From NCBI GenBank assembly GCA_000151295.1, contig GG745328.1:2303992-2367991 (forward strand): a stretch of DNA of 64,000 nt, written 5' to 3'. Both the position numbers and the translations under genes were made by a program. The notes beneath the pieces are model-generated. The model did not search any database, was not told the origin of the DNA, and saw only the letters and a program-made list of their open reading frames with translations. Positions 50,740 to 63,500 of the stretch are shown piece by piece. This DNA comes from Allomyces macrogynus ATCC 38327 (taxonomy: Eukaryota > Blastocladiomycota > Blastocladiomycetes > Blastocladiales > Blastocladiaceae). Each line of letters opens with the position of its first letter. The stretch's first letter is position 1.

Positions 50740-52890
50740 ATGTCCACCCCCACCACGACCTCTACGACTTCCGCCGCCGCCGCTGCCGCGGCCGCCTCGG
50801 CGACCAACAACCGCTCGGCGGCGAACGCGAGCCGCGCCAAGCATAAGGCCGCTGCGGAAATGGACGCGATGCTCGCGCAAGCGGGTGGACCGGATGGGAC
50901 GGCGCCGGCCGGTGCCTTCCCCTGTAAATGGGACGGGTGCGAGGGCGTTTTTCGCCGGCTGGGCGACTTGGTCGTGCATGTCAATGAATCGCACTGCGGT
51001 GCCGAGCGGCCGTGGCCCAAGTACGTGTCGTTTGGGCGCAATATCAAATGTCGTGGATGTGCTCATCGCCAACGCGGGCGCGGATTAGGGAAAACAGCCA
51101 CATGTGCCGCTGGCGCGGGTGCTGGCGCAAGGATCATTTTGCGAGCTTGAACCATATGATCTGGTACGTTTTTTGTCGATTTGATTCGGGATTCTTTGCT
51201 CCGCCGTGAGACCGAGGTTTGCTGACCACATTTCGCTCTCGCATCGTCACCGACTCGCGGCGGTAGCCATATGCGCGCGCATACGGGCGAAAAGCCGTTC
51301 CAGTGCCCCGTGTGCTCGACGCGGTTCAGTATCCGCAGCAACTATAACGCGCATGTCAAGGCGCGGCACTCCAAGCCCAACTTGCAGCCGATCATCATCA
51401 CGTTCGATGATACCGAGGAGCCCTTGCCGCCCAACGGCAACGGGCACACGGCCGTCGTGCGCAATCAGCACACCAAGAAGCGCGACTTGAACCTCGAGCG
51501 AGAAGCGGCGAGGGAGGACGCGGGCGATGCGCGAGACGCGAGCGAGGAGCCGACGGGTGGAGCGGGGTCCGACGATGATGGCGGCGACGAGCAGCCGCAG
51601 CAGCCGCCCGCGAGGGCGCCGGCCAAGAAGAAGGCGCGCCGTACGACGTCTAAGGGGCCGACTAAGCGCTCGGACACAGTCCCGGTGCAGGACGACGTCG
51701 ATATGGAAGAGAGCGACTGGATCGCACTGGCCGGGCGCAATGACCGGCGGGATCACGTCGGCGGTCGGCCAAACTACCGCGAGGTATCGGGATCCGAGCA
51801 TGATGGCGAAGACGACGATCGCGATTGCGACGACGGCGACGACGACACGGTAATGGGCGAGGAGGGCAGCGCCGACTCGAGGCGGCAGCGGCGCGTGTCG
51901 ACGCCAGCCCTCAGGGCATCGCACGACTCGGAATCGGTGCGCGCTTCCACAACGCCTGAACCGGCACCGTCCAAAAAGTCGTCAACGCTCCATTCGTCGG
52001 CACGACCCACCACCAGGAGCCAGCGGCCGTCCAAGCTCATGGCGTTGTCGCCCGCAGGCACGCCGGTGCGCGTGCGCCGCCGCAGCCGGCTGCAGCAGCG
52101 CGTGGACGACTACCGGCAGCACGTCAAGGATCTCGACACGAAATTGCGGTTCCTCGAGCTCGTGCAGGCCGACTTGAAGGAGACGCACGCGAAATTCTAC
52201 GCGACCAACCCGCCCGTCGCCGTCAAGTCGGGCATGTCGGTCAAGGCCGCGGCCAAGCAGGGGTTGCAGGTGCAGCAGCTGACGGGTCACGTCGAGGGGA
52301 TGCAGCGGTCGATTGAGAACATCATGGTTTCGCTGCTTGACACGGTCCTGCCGGCGCTCGAGGACCGGCTTCACCAGCGGCGACATGGCCGGTCGGCACT
52401 GGCAAGCGAAGAGACCGCAGACGCCGAGCAGGAGTCGGCGGCGGGTGGTGCTGACGCGTCGAGCGACAAGCAACGCAATCAGTCACCTGGCCAAGCCGTC
52501 GTGGAACACGGCGTCGCCAGCAACGGTAGTGACGGCCTTTCGTTTGCTGCTTATGGCGCTTCTGCGGCTGCCGACGACGATTTCGACGGCTACAGCACCA
52601 TGATGCCAACGCCGGCCAGCGAGATGAGTTGCTCGTCGCCGCGTCCGTCGCTGCTCGCCAACATGGACTTTGCCGTCGACATGCAGGACTCGTCGACGGA
52701 AGCGGCAGTCGAGCTTCCTGCCGCGTCGTCGTCGCCGATCCCGCTGCGCGTGTTTCCGGGCGCCATGGGCGAGCATGCGCACATGATGTTCCACCTGCTC
52801 AACACGCCGCCGCTGTCGCCCAGCACGGTGCACACGACCGTGCGGTTCATGGCCACCACGGCCCCGGTAGCGTCGTCGCAGCTGCTTTGA
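50740..52890 (+). CDS. C2H2 zinc-finger transcription factor (GLI/PacC-like finger array)
   Basis: Three exons: 50740 to about 51020, about 51088-51163, and about 51270-52890, roughly 660 aa. Three linked fingers are assembled across the splice sites: FPCKWDGCEGVFRRLGDLVV, then MCRWRGCWRKDHFASLNHM, then HTGEKPFQCPVCSTRFSIRS ending NAHVKARH. The C-x4-C form of fingers 1 and 2 with a W before G-C, and an ordinary C-x2-C finger 3, is the pattern of PacC/Rim101 and GLI/ZIC proteins. Downstream come a basic segment (KKKARRTTSKG), an acidic region (DDDRDCDDGDDDTVMGEEG) and a short coiled coil (RSRLQQRVDDYRQHVKDLDT). The C-terminus is Ser/Ala-rich and looks activation-like. Orthology to PacC cannot be claimed: no processing-protease site recognised. 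Confidence 0.85.
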
Positions 52891-54692
52891 ACCTGTTTGC
52901 CTTTGCTGTTTGACCATTTTCTTCATTTTATTTTGAAAATCTTTCTTGCCCTCCCCACTTCCCCTCCCCTCATCATATGTAGACCTCACTCGGAGGTGTT
53001 TATTGCCACTTCTCATCCTCCTCTGCCTCCCCCGCACCTTGCAGTCGTGAGCAGCTGCGCCAGGTCGCGTCGCTGCCCGATCTGTCGCGGCTTCCTCATG
53101 CCTTGGCACCGAGCCTTTCCTCTGCTCTCCTTCCTCCATTATAATACAACATCAACCCGTGTCAGCACCCGAAGTCGCGTCTAAATTCTCTGCCCGCACC
53201 GAGATATCATTCAAAGACGTAGAAGAGAGCGCGCGCACTGGTCAGAGGGAGTCTGTCGTCGCCATGACCTGTTCGCCACCAGGTCCTGGGTCTGCCACCA
53301 GGTCCTGGGTCTGCCACCTGCCTGCCACCTGCCAAGCGGTCCAAGTTGATGGAACCATTTCGGTCGTTGTTTGCCTGTCTTCGTCGCTTCGCATTCTTTC
53401 TTTTCGTTGATTTTGGCCATGGATTTTCCTTCTTACTTCCCGCCTCGCCACCCCTTGGGCGTCGTCACCTTGCTTCGCTCTCCGTTCTTTGCACATTTGC
53501 TTCAACCAGGTCGACACGCGTCCCCTGTTGCGCGAGCATCTCGCCGTTGTACGCGTCGTTTGCGTGAGTTTCCCTTTGTCTTGGCCTCCTGTTGTGGGTC
53601 GCGATGCGAGGCGACACGACCTGGTCGGAGTGCTGTGCAAAAGGTGACGACCACCTTCCCGATTTTGCTCCTCATTCTGCAGCAACCTCGCATCTGCAGG
53701 TACATCGTTTGAGCCACCGCACCTCCACAGCCGCCGCTGCGCGGGTCGTCCTCTTCGGCGCAAGCCTTGTGCTTACTCGACGTGATGACCGGGTTATGTA
53801 GACTCTTCCAGGCTGCGCCCTTCGCGACCTCCCCCGCGCAGTACAAGAAGCCGACCAAGTAAGGCGCTGATACAACAAGCTTGCGCGTGGCAAGTCGAAG
53901 CCCGCGTCGCGTTCGTGTTGGTTTGGAACGGTTGATTGGAAATCGTCGATGCGCAATACATGATATATGAATGATGAAGAGCAGCAGCGATCAATTTGGA
54001 ACTTGCGATTATCGTTCACGATGAAGCAGCGGCGAGTGCATCTGTTTATACGCAGGCAATGGCAGGATCGCGCCGTGAAGCTGCAAGCGCTTGGCGCGGC
54101 CACCCACCTTGACTTGAGCTGGTCGCGCGGAGAATGAAATTCTTCGGCATGCCGCCGAGGTCTCATATGGTGCTTTCTTTGCGCGCACTCAATCAATCCA
54201 TCGTGGGCACGTGCTGCGTCCTCATCGGTCGTCGGAAAGCAGGCTGACTGCCGGCACTCTTCCTGATCTATAGCTGGACGTGTGACCGCCATGAGTTGTG
54301 CTGAGTCGTGCCTGCATCGCGCGGCTCGTCAACGACCGGCTGCGGCCACGCCGGCGGGCGGCGCGCGGCGCGCATCGACCCAGGCCGGCCGAGGCGGACG
54401 GCGCGCTCCTCTGAGACGAGCAGCCGGACGCGTGAGGATGGGTTTGATTGCATTGTCACGAGGTGCCTGCAGCTCAGAGTCTCCAGGGTTTTCAATTTAG
54501 GTTTCGCTCTCGGTTTTCGAGTCGTGTTGATCGCGGTCACGCCGTGATCGAGTCCAGTCACCTGAGCCGACTCCACGCGGCCGTTTGGTTGCCAAGCCGG
54601 CCGAGCTGTGGCCACACGCGCGCCAAACTTGACCAACCTCGCTTTAACTTGCCGCGCGCGGCTGGTCCTCTTGCGATCGCCACACCAACATC
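52891..54692. other. Long intergenic region with possible small spliced gene
   Basis: About 1.8 kb between the zinc-finger gene and ThrRS. It includes a 19-bp tandem repeat (53275-53312, annotated separately). Between about 53400 and 53850 there are good splice signals (donor GTGAGT near 53562, acceptor CTGCAG near 53682, acceptor TGTAG near 53803). A final frame reads LFQAAPFATSPAQYKKPTK before a TAA, so a small intron-containing gene is possible, but no consistent start could be joined. The remainder shows no gene. Confidence 0.3.
53275..53312. repeat. 19-bp tandem repeat, two copies
   Basis: GCCACCAGGTCCTGGGTCT occurs twice back to back, followed by a partial third unit (GCCACCTGCC). It lies in intergenic sequence. 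Confidence 0.9.
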
Positions 54693-57234
54693 ATGCCCGG
54701 CAAGCAGAACAACAACAAGAAACCGGCCGCACCCGCGCCCGCCGCCGCCGCGTCGCCCAAGCCCGCACCCGCCACCGCGCCCGCGCCGGCACCCGCAAAG
54801 ACGGCCGAGCCCAAGGCCGCCGCTGCCGCGCCCGCTCCTGCTACTGCTGCCCCGAAGGCCGCCGCGCCCGCGTCGCCGAAGAAGGCGGCCGAGGCCAAGA
54901 TCGCGGCCTCTGCTGCTCCCGCTGCTGCCGCTGCCGCGCCCGCCGCCAAGGAGGCCAAGAAGGGCGGCGATGCGAAGCCCAAGGCGGCCAAGGCGGCCAA
55001 GGGCGGCAAGGCTGGCGATTCGGCGTACCCGCTCGAGGTGCGCACGGTTGTGATCTGTGTGTTTGTCGAGAATGGCCAAGCTGATCTGTGTGTTATGGGC
55101 TGTTCGTAGATGAACCCGCCGCCGGAGTACATCCAGCACCGTATCGAAATGTTTGAGCGCCTCAAGTCCAAGTCCGATGAGGAGATCAAGAGTACGTGTG
55201 GCGATCTTGGCCTGTTCGTGCTGGTCATGGCCTGATCTGACCTGACTCCACGCGTTTTTTCTCTTCCGCTTCCCAGAGAAGCCGCGCGAACCCATCACGA
55301 TCACGCTGCCCGACGGTTCGGTGCGCCAGGGCACATCGTGGGAGACGACGCCGCTCGACATTGCCCGCGGCATTTCCAAGTCGCTGGCCGAGCGCGTCAT
55401 CATTTCCAAGGTCAACAATGTCCTATGGGATCTGGGCCGTCCCTTCGAGGCGTCGTGCAACCTGCAGCTGCTCGATTTCGAAAATGACGAGGCACGCGCC
55501 GTCTTCTGGCACTCGTCGGCGCACATTCTCGGCGAGGCGTGCGAGCGGCACTACGGTTGCCATCTGTGCATTGGTCCCCCCATCGACGACGGCTTCTACT
55601 ACGAAATGGCGCTCAAGGACCGGTCTGTCTCGCAGACCGACTACCCGGCGCTCGAAAAGCTGGCCTCCAACATTGCCGGGGACAAGCAGCCGTTTGAGCG
55701 GCTGGTGCTCTCCAAGGACGACCTGCTCGAAATGTTTAAGCACAACCCCTACAAGGTGCACATTATCAAGGACAAGATCCCGGATGGCACGTCGACGACG
55801 GTCTACCGGTGTGGCCCGCTGATCGACCTGTGCCGTGGGCCGCACGTGCCGCACACGGGCCGCGTCAAGGCCTTTTCGGTCATGAAGAACTCGGCGTCCT
55901 ACTTTTTGGGCGACGCCAAGAACGACTCGCTGCAGCGCATCTACGGTGTCTCGTTCCCAGACAAGAAGCAGCTCGCCGAGCACAAGAAGTTCCTCGAGGA
56001 GGCGGCCAAGCGCGACCACCGCAAGATTGGCCGCGAGCAGGAGCTCTTCTTCTTCCACGAGCTGTCGCCCGGGTCGTGCTTCTTCCTGCCGCACGGCGCG
56101 CGCATCTACAACGCGCTCGTTGAGCTGCAGCGCGAAGAGTACCGCAAGCGCGGGTTCGACGAGGTCGTCACGCCCAACGTCTACAACACCAAGCTCTGGG
56201 AAACGTCAGGCCACTGGCAAAAGTACCAGGAGAACATGTTTTCGTTCGAGGTGGAAAAGGAGCAGTACGCGCTCAAGCCCATGAACTGCCCGGGCCACTG
56301 CGTCATGTTTGGCCACCGCACCCGTTCGTACCAGGAGCTGCCGCTTCGCTTGGCTGATTTCGGTGTTTTGCACCGCAACGAGTTTTCGGGCGCGCTCTCG
56401 GGTCTGACGCGCGTTCGCCGGTTCCAGCAGGACGATGCGCACATTTTCTGCATGGTCGACCAGATTGAGTCGGAAATGGAGTCGTGCATCCAGTTCTTGC
56501 AGCACATTTACGGTATCTTCGGGTTCACGTTTTCGCTGCGGCTGTCGACGCGGCCCGAGTCGTACCTCGGCGAGATTGAGGTCTGGGACGAGGCCGAGAA
56601 GCGCCTCGAGAACGCGCTCAACAAGTCGGGCTACCCGTGGGAGCTGAACCCGGGCGATGGCGCCTTCTACGGCCCCAAGATCGACATTACAATCAAGGAC
56701 GCGCTCAAGCGGCCGCACCAGTGCGCGACGATCCAGCTCGACTTCCAGCTGCCGGAGCGGTTCAACCTGACCTACCGCACGAGCGAGGTGGGCGAGGGCA
56801 AGGAGTGGAAGCGGCCCGTCATCATCCACCGCGCGATTCTCGGGTCGGTCGAGCGCATGATTGCTATCTTGACGGAGAACTTTGCGGGTAAGTGGCCGTT
56901 CTGGCTGGCTCCGCGACAGGCGGTCGTGATCCCGATTGCGCCGGCGTTCAACGACTACGCCAAGGCCGTCTCGCAGCGGCTGTGGGACGCGGGCTTCTAC
57001 GTTGAAGCCGACGTGTCCGAGTTCACGCTCAACAAGAAGGTGCGCAACGCCGAGGTCGCCCACTTCAACTTTATCCTGATTGTCGGCGCCGAGGAGATGG
57101 CCGCCGAGTCGGTCAATGTGCGCAACCGCGACGATGCCGGTACCAAAGCCAAGGGCGAGATGATGCGTGTCGACGAGCTGCTCGTGCGGTTCGCCAAGCT
57201 CAAGGAGTCCAAGTCGCTGCAGAACCAGCTCTAA
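54693..57234 (+). CDS. THRS: Threonyl-tRNA synthetase, cytosolic type
   Basis: Class II aminoacyl-tRNA synthetase. Three exons (54693-55037, 55110-55191, 55277-57234) join in frame to 794 aa. The first 110 residues are a low-complexity Ala/Pro/Lys extension ([19 protein letters not shown]). Then come a TGS domain ([13 protein letters not shown]) and an editing/SAD domain with [16 protein letters not shown] and [19 protein letters not shown]. The class II core follows with the zinc Cys in [26 protein letters not shown] (motif 2), [11 protein letters not shown] and [18 protein letters not shown] (motif 3). The anticodon-binding domain ([29 protein letters not shown]) closes it. The N-terminus does not look like a mitochondrial presequence. 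Confidence 0.96.
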
Positions 57235-57717
57235 GTAGTGCCGCGCTCGCGCGTTGACGTCGTGATTGAGAAACGGGGCGGCGGCAGTCGCATGCTTGCG
57301 CGCTCGCTCGCTTAGTTTGCCCGCCATTATCACCAATATACATGTCTGCTTTGTTTCTTGTTTCCAATTTCCATTGCTCGCATGCAAGTCAGATTCAACC
57401 AAGTTGGAAGTTGCGCCTCCAGCGAGCCACCAGTGTTGATCGCGGTCACGCGACTTGTTGCTGCGCCAGCACCTCATCCAATCGGGCGCGACAACACATC
57501 GTCGTCGCGGTCGATTTCGTTCCCGTCGTCGTCGGCACCGTGCCCGTCGCCCGCGCTCGCCACTTGGCGCAAAGTGTAAAGAAGACCATTACATATCCCG
57601 TTCCGCGTCCTGCCGCGCCCGTCCGCGTCTTGGGCCAGCTGCTCCAGCTTTTCTCAGAAGAGGCGTGACGCGCCACCGACTCGACCCTCAACCGCCACCG
57701 ACGCGCACACGCTCACC
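57235..57717. other. Intergenic between two plus-strand genes
   Basis: About 480 bases with the ThrRS 3' end (AT-richer near 57320-57370) and the promoter of the RRM gene. No gene recognised. Confidence 0.3.
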
Positions 57718-60254
57718 ATGACGGTCACTCCCGACTCGCATCCCGCTCAGCTGCCTGGGACCTCTGCGCCGCTCGCGAGTAACCCGGCTGCATCCTCGAG
57801 TCCTTCTGCTCCCACGCCTGCATCGGCTCCCACCACGTCGGCACCGTCCGCACCTACTTCCCCGGCGTCTGCACGTCAAGTTCAACCAGTACATCCGGCT
57901 GCGCTCGGCGCAACCATTTTTGACGAGGGTACCGCACCATCGTCGACGGTGCAAGACGAGGCTCCAACATCGGCCATGTTGGGCGCTCTGTCTTCAAGCA
58001 ATCGCGCGGCGGAGGGCCACACTACTGCGGGCGACCAGGAAGGCCTTGAGCAGCAGACTGAAGACGTGGGCAAGGAGACGACCGACAACCAAGACCAACC
58101 GGCGCAGGGCCAGTCTGCACAACCGACTATGACCACATCCTCGAGCGACTCCACCAGCAAAGGCGCGGCGCAGGCGTCTCCATTGAGCGCAACTGAGGGC
58201 CAGTCGATTGCGGCGCAGGCGACGACGGCTCCTCCTCCTCCCGCGCTCCCGTTCACGTTCCCCAACCTCGACCTGCAGTCCATGGCCGAGCTCTCCAATG
58301 CTCTCGCCAAAGTCGGCAGTCTTAACTTGGGATCGCTCGCGCCCGCGTCATCGGCTCCACCCGCCGCTCCACCTTCGACCACGACGTCGGCACCTTGGAG
58401 TGCGCACGTTCCATTGGTCCAAGACCCTCTGCAACGCGCCGCGAGTCACAGTCCCGTCCGGTCGCAATTTCAAAATGAACCTACCAGCTCGACCTTGGCA
58501 CCGCGGTCGCCAACGAGCCGCATTCTCATCACCAATCTCCCAGCCGACGTGCAGTGGCAGGAACTCAAGGACTTTGGTCGACTTGGTAAGGCCCTATTTC
58601 TCATTAGCTTGTCGTCGAGGCGATCACAATGTTTCTCACAAAGCAAACGGCACGACGTCTAGTTGGCGAGGTGATCATGGCCGACATGATCCGCGACAAC
58701 CATGGCCAGCCCACTGAGCAGGGAGTCATCCTGTTCCGCACGCCCGCCGACGCGGCGCAGGCCGTGCGCGAGCTCAACGGTCGGCACTTCATGGGGCGGC
58801 AAGTGCAAGTCACCGAAGACCACGAGGATCGCGGCGGCATGTTCCGCGTCACCGATGGCATCACGCGCGCGCCCGGCGGTCCGCCCAATCCGTGTCGCGT
58901 CTACGTTTCCAAGGTCCGTCTCTTTGCTCGAAGATGCGGCGCTTTTGCAAAGCCCAGATCTGACGTGGATTTGCTCGCACTTGTGTAGCTTTCCTACCGC
59001 GTCAACTCGGAACGGCTTCACGAGCTGTTCAGCCCGGCGGGCGAGATTGAGCGCGCCGATGTGCTCGTCAACGGCGAGACGGGGCTCAGCCGCGGGACCG
59101 GCACGGTCCTGTTCAGGGACCCGCAGAGCGCATTGCGTGCGATCGGTACGCAAGACTCCCCATTGTATCCCGTTCCTCGTTACCCATCATCTCACCGGCC
59201 TTCATGTCCACCCACTAGAAATGTTCAACGGCATGACCATCGACAACATGTCCATGATCGTCTCCCCCGACCGCGGCGTGCGTGGGTCCATGGTCCCATT
59301 CCACATGCGCCCGCCGAACGAGCGGCAACAGCATTCGTTGCCCGCACCTCCACCACGTGCACACACGCGGTCCCGGTCACGCAGTCGCAGTCGGTCCCCG
59401 CCGCCGCGTCGCGCCGCCTTTCCGGCTCCCGCAACCATCGATCGGTACGTCTCGGCGCCGCGTGGGCGGTTTGAAGAGCGCGACCGCGACCGTGACAGGC
59501 GTCGTCGAAGCCGCAGCCGCAGTCGCGACCGGGATCGCACGCGGGGGGTACCGTCGGTCGCGCAGCCGGTCGCNNNNNNNNNNNNNNNNNNNNNNNNNNN
59601 NNNNNNNNNNNNNNNNNNNNNNNNNNNNNNNNNNNNNNNNNNNNNNNNNNNNNNNNNNNNNNNNNNNNNNNNNTATTAAAACGTAAGTTGGTATGAGGCT
59701 GAGGATTGGTGTAGATGTCTGTCTTGAGATTGATTTGGTTGCTGCTCTTGCCGGGCCTCGCCCCGCCGGGAATGCCGCCCGTACCGGGCTTGCCGCCGGC
59801 GCTGGCTGCGAACCCGGCGGCGGCGATGGCCGCGGCCGCGCAGCTCGCGACGATGATGGGTGGAGCCGGTGCCGTGCCTGGTGCCGTACCGGGGATGGAC
59901 GTGATGGGCTTGCTGTCGGCGCTCATGGCCAGCGGCGGGAACCCCGCGCAGCTCGCGCAGCCGGCTCGGGTCCCGCAACCTGCCGTCAACTACCCGATGC
60001 CGACGTACAACCCAGCCGCGGGACTGCCGAGCTCGTACTTGCCGACGACAACTGCTACGGCCGCGCCGCAGGGTGGGTACTACAGTGTCGCGCCGCCCGC
60101 GTTCCCGGTGCCGGGTGCCGCGCCGAGTTACGTACCAGGTGCTGCGTTTGGTGCGCCAAGTGTCCCGTCCTTGTTCCCGACAGCGCAGCAACAGCAGCAG
60201 CCCCAGCCGCCGCAAGCGCTGTACGGGTACCAGCCTTATTACCAGCCAAAGTAG
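57718..60254 (+). CDS. Two-RRM RNA-binding protein with RS-rich and Pro-rich tail
   Basis: SR/hnRNP-type mRNA-binding protein; comparable to Gbp2/Hrb1 or hnRNP M in layout, exact orthology unclear. Exons from 57718, introns starting near 58586, 58915 and 59145. The first 270 residues are Ser/Thr/Pro/Ala-rich and disordered. RRM1 has RNP2 ILITNLP and a degenerate RNP1 (QGVILFRT). RRM2 has RNP2 CRVYVSKLSY and RNP1 GTGTVLFRD. Then comes an RS region (TRSRSRSRSRSPPPRR, RRRRSRSRSRDRDR) that is cut by the 100-N gap at 59574-59673. After the gap the reading resumes as Pro/Ala/Gly-rich sequence ending ALYGYQPYYQPK at 60254. Phase across the gap cannot be checked, and the roughly 70 bases after it look like poor contig-end sequence. 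Confidence 0.85.
59574..59673. other. Assembly gap (100 N)
   Basis: Exactly 100 N inside the RS-rich coding region of the RRM protein; repeats of AGC/CGC-type codons probably stopped assembly. Unlike the first gap, coding sequence is likely missing here. Confidence 0.95.
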
Positions 60255-60573
60255 GGAGTCGATGGAGCGAGCTCATCGTGTTTTGTTCGGTTGGTTTTAG
60301 TTCGAGGGCCGTTTTCGATTGGTCGTCGACGTGCTTCTTTTGTTCGTTGGTCGTTGAACGTTCAGGAAATCAAAAAAGGGATCAATCTGTTTATGTTTGC
60401 GGTGCGTGGACGTTTAACAGAACAGGAAAATGATCACCTTGCACCCAAAAATCGGGCCAATCATTGAGCCCAGGAAATTCAAAAGAAACAACTCCAAAAA
60501 CCAATTCTCAGACCGCGGCATCCGCGCTCGCGTCCAGGCCAACAATTGACCGGACCGACCGTAGCCGGCCCAT
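60255..60573. other. Convergent 3' intergenic region
   Basis: About 320 bases between stop codons of the RRM gene and VPS13. AT-richer than the genes, as expected for two 3' UTRs. Nothing else seen. Confidence 0.4.
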
Positions 60574-63500
60574 TTACGCGCTTCCTCTGTTCGCAAGATG
60601 GTAGGTTTGCAGCAGCGCGTCGACCTGTTGCGCAAACCACACAAGCGACGACCGGTCGACGCAGTCGATGGTGCGCACGTCGAGATTGAGGTTGGAGCTC
60701 AGCGGGTAAATGTTGATCGTGTAGAGCACTTGGCCCTCAAACGCGTGCTGCGTCGGCGTGCGGTCCATGGACCGAATCTCCTCGATGAGCATGTCCCACT
60801 CGGCCTTGAGCTTGCGCAGCCGGATCAGGAACAGCGACTGCGTCGACAGAATGTAGACGTAGTCTTCCTTCTTGGTCTCTGTTCACGTCAGATCACAGTC
60901 AAGTCGTTAGTCAAAAGAGAGAGAACAAGTGTCGCACGCGCTATGAGAATAAGACGGACCAAGATGCGCCACGTAATGGTGGTCCCGGAACCGCCCGTTC
61001 TCGAGCAGTTTGAGCCAGCTCTGCCCAAGGGCCTCGCGATCCGAGAACCCGCGCAGCACGCCGTCCTCGCCAATGTACCGCGGCAGCCGCACACGGTCAA
61101 TCTCCGTGTCGTCAAACACGGTCGTTGTGTTCTTGATGCCCTCGGACAGATTGCTCGCCATGTCAAAGAGCCCAACCACTGGTTTTGACGCGAGCCCGAC
61201 GAGGCCCTTGCCTACGCCCTTGAAAAAGCCGCCGACACCCTCCTTCTCGGCGCCCTCGATGGGCCGCATCACGACACCCGTCACGCCGCTGAACACGCCG
61301 CTGACGAGCGACTTGGTTCCGGTCGTGACGCCGTAGACGGCGTGCCGTGGCCGGTTGCGTGCGCGCGAGACTTGCCGCGCCTGCTGGAAGTTTTCGTCGA
61401 GCGTCGCCATGGCGAGGCCCTTGCCGATCGCGCCCGTGATCTTGGAAAACCCGTCGGCGACACCGAACAGCGTCTTGCCGAGGAACGTGGCGGTGCCCTT
61501 GGCGAGGCCAATGCCGAGATCCTGCGGGCGATCGCTGACGATCCCTTGGTACGGCTCATCTATAAGGAGCGACGGTTGGTCAGCCATGAAATCACACTTG
61601 CGATCTGTAGAACATCGCGACACGTACAGAAAATGTCCTGCACGCCCGACGCCAGGTTGTTGAAGAGGCCGACCGGGTTCCCGAGCACGTCAGCCGACCC
61701 GAGAATCTTGTACATGTTCCCAAATAGCTGGTCGTAGTAGTGCGTGTACATGACGTCGAGCAGCAGCGGCAGGGACCCAATTGGATGCTCGAGCGTGAGG
61801 GCATTGAACTTGATGGGCATGTTGTGAATGTTGCCGAGCCCCATGCCCACAATTTTGGTCACGAACGCAAACACGTTGCCAGAGCCGCCGCGCGAGGCAT
61901 TGGCCGAGAAGGACACGTTGAGCTTGACGGGCTGCAGCTGGAACGCTTCAAAGTACATGAGCTCAGCATTATCCTTGGGCTGCGGGTCGGTGTGCGTGAG
62001 CTTGCTCGCCCATGTCACGGGCTGCTCCTCGACTTGCCACGTGAAGAAGTCGGTGAGCGCCGTGATGAGCGCTTGGTCGACGGACAAGGAGAGCTCCTGC
62101 AGCAGCAGCGAAAAGTACTTGTAGTACTGGATGCCGTGCGACCGGTCCTTGGACTTGACGAGCGCCAGGTGAATCGTGTGGTGGCTCTGCTCGTCCTTGG
62201 CGAGCTCGGTCGGGTAGAGAACAATTGGCTCGTTCGAGTTGTAGAGCTGGTTGTCGATTTGCAGCCAATGAACGAGCAAGCCGTAGGTCTGGTAGAGATT
62301 CGTGTCGTTGTAGTCAAACTTGAGGTTGCGCAGCGTCACGTAGAGCAGCTCGTGCGTCTCGTCGACAATCGACACGCCGAGCGGCATGTCCACCGTAAAC
62401 GTCGTGTTGACAATACTGCGCGCGTCGATCACGTCAAAGCCCAACGTGCTCGAGCTTGCCGACACGTCGGACCCGCGCCGGTCGCGCACGCGGTAAATCG
62501 ACTTGGATGGGTCAAAGTGCGTGACTTGCAGCACGCGCGTTGTGCCGTCGACGAGCAGGTCGAGCGCAAACACGCGCCGGCGGCCGCCCATGTTGAAGTC
62601 CCACGGCTGGAGCGTGCCAATCTCAAACAAGTTGACGCTGCGGCCAATCTCCGTGTTGCCCAAGTAGAGCGTGAGAGCCTTGTCAGGCATCGTCGGGTCA
62701 TCAAGCGCGTAGTTGGCAGACCGACCCGAGGGCACTTGGTACCGCCGCTTCTGGAGCCCAGCCTGCATAAACTCGAGGTCGTAATCCGTCAGGTTTTCGA
62801 CGCGGAACGGCCACATGTTGGTCTGCTTGACAAAGACAAAGAGCATCGCGTCTTGCAATACGATTTCGACTTCAAGCAGCTCCGAGTTGACTGCGAATGA
62901 CGCTGTGTTGTTGATGGATGCGGCCGCGGCCGCGGCCACGGCGGGAGGGTCCATGCGTGCAAACGTTTGCCCAACTTGCTGGACGTCGACGGGCGCCGAC
63001 CAGTCGAGCCCCGCGCCGTCACGGTACCGGAACACGAGCGACTTTTTCAGCGAGCGGTACATCCACGTCAGCGGAGCCTCTTCACCCGAGGCACAGGTTG
63101 TGATTTCGCGCGTGCCGGCCTGTCGCCATTGCAACTCGCGACCGGTGCAGTTCTTGATCACGAAGCGCGGGCAGAACGTGACGAGCTTGGTCGCGCCGAA
63201 CCGGTCTCCACCCTCGGCAATCCGGATCCCAACGTGCCAAATCATGAGGCCATCGCCAGGCGTCGTCACGGTAATCCCTGTCGCGTCCTTGAACGTGTTG
63301 AGCGCCAGCGTCGTCGACCACGTCGATCCGGGCACCGCGAGCGCGGGCTTGGACTCGGAAAACAGCGCGACGCACTGGCTTGGAATCGTCACGGCCGACC
63401 GTTGCTTCAGCGTCACATCGACTGGCAGCGTGTTGTGAATGACCATTGGCGCCGAAACCGTGACGCGCCGCGACGCGCCCGACTTGCACAGCGCCGTCTG

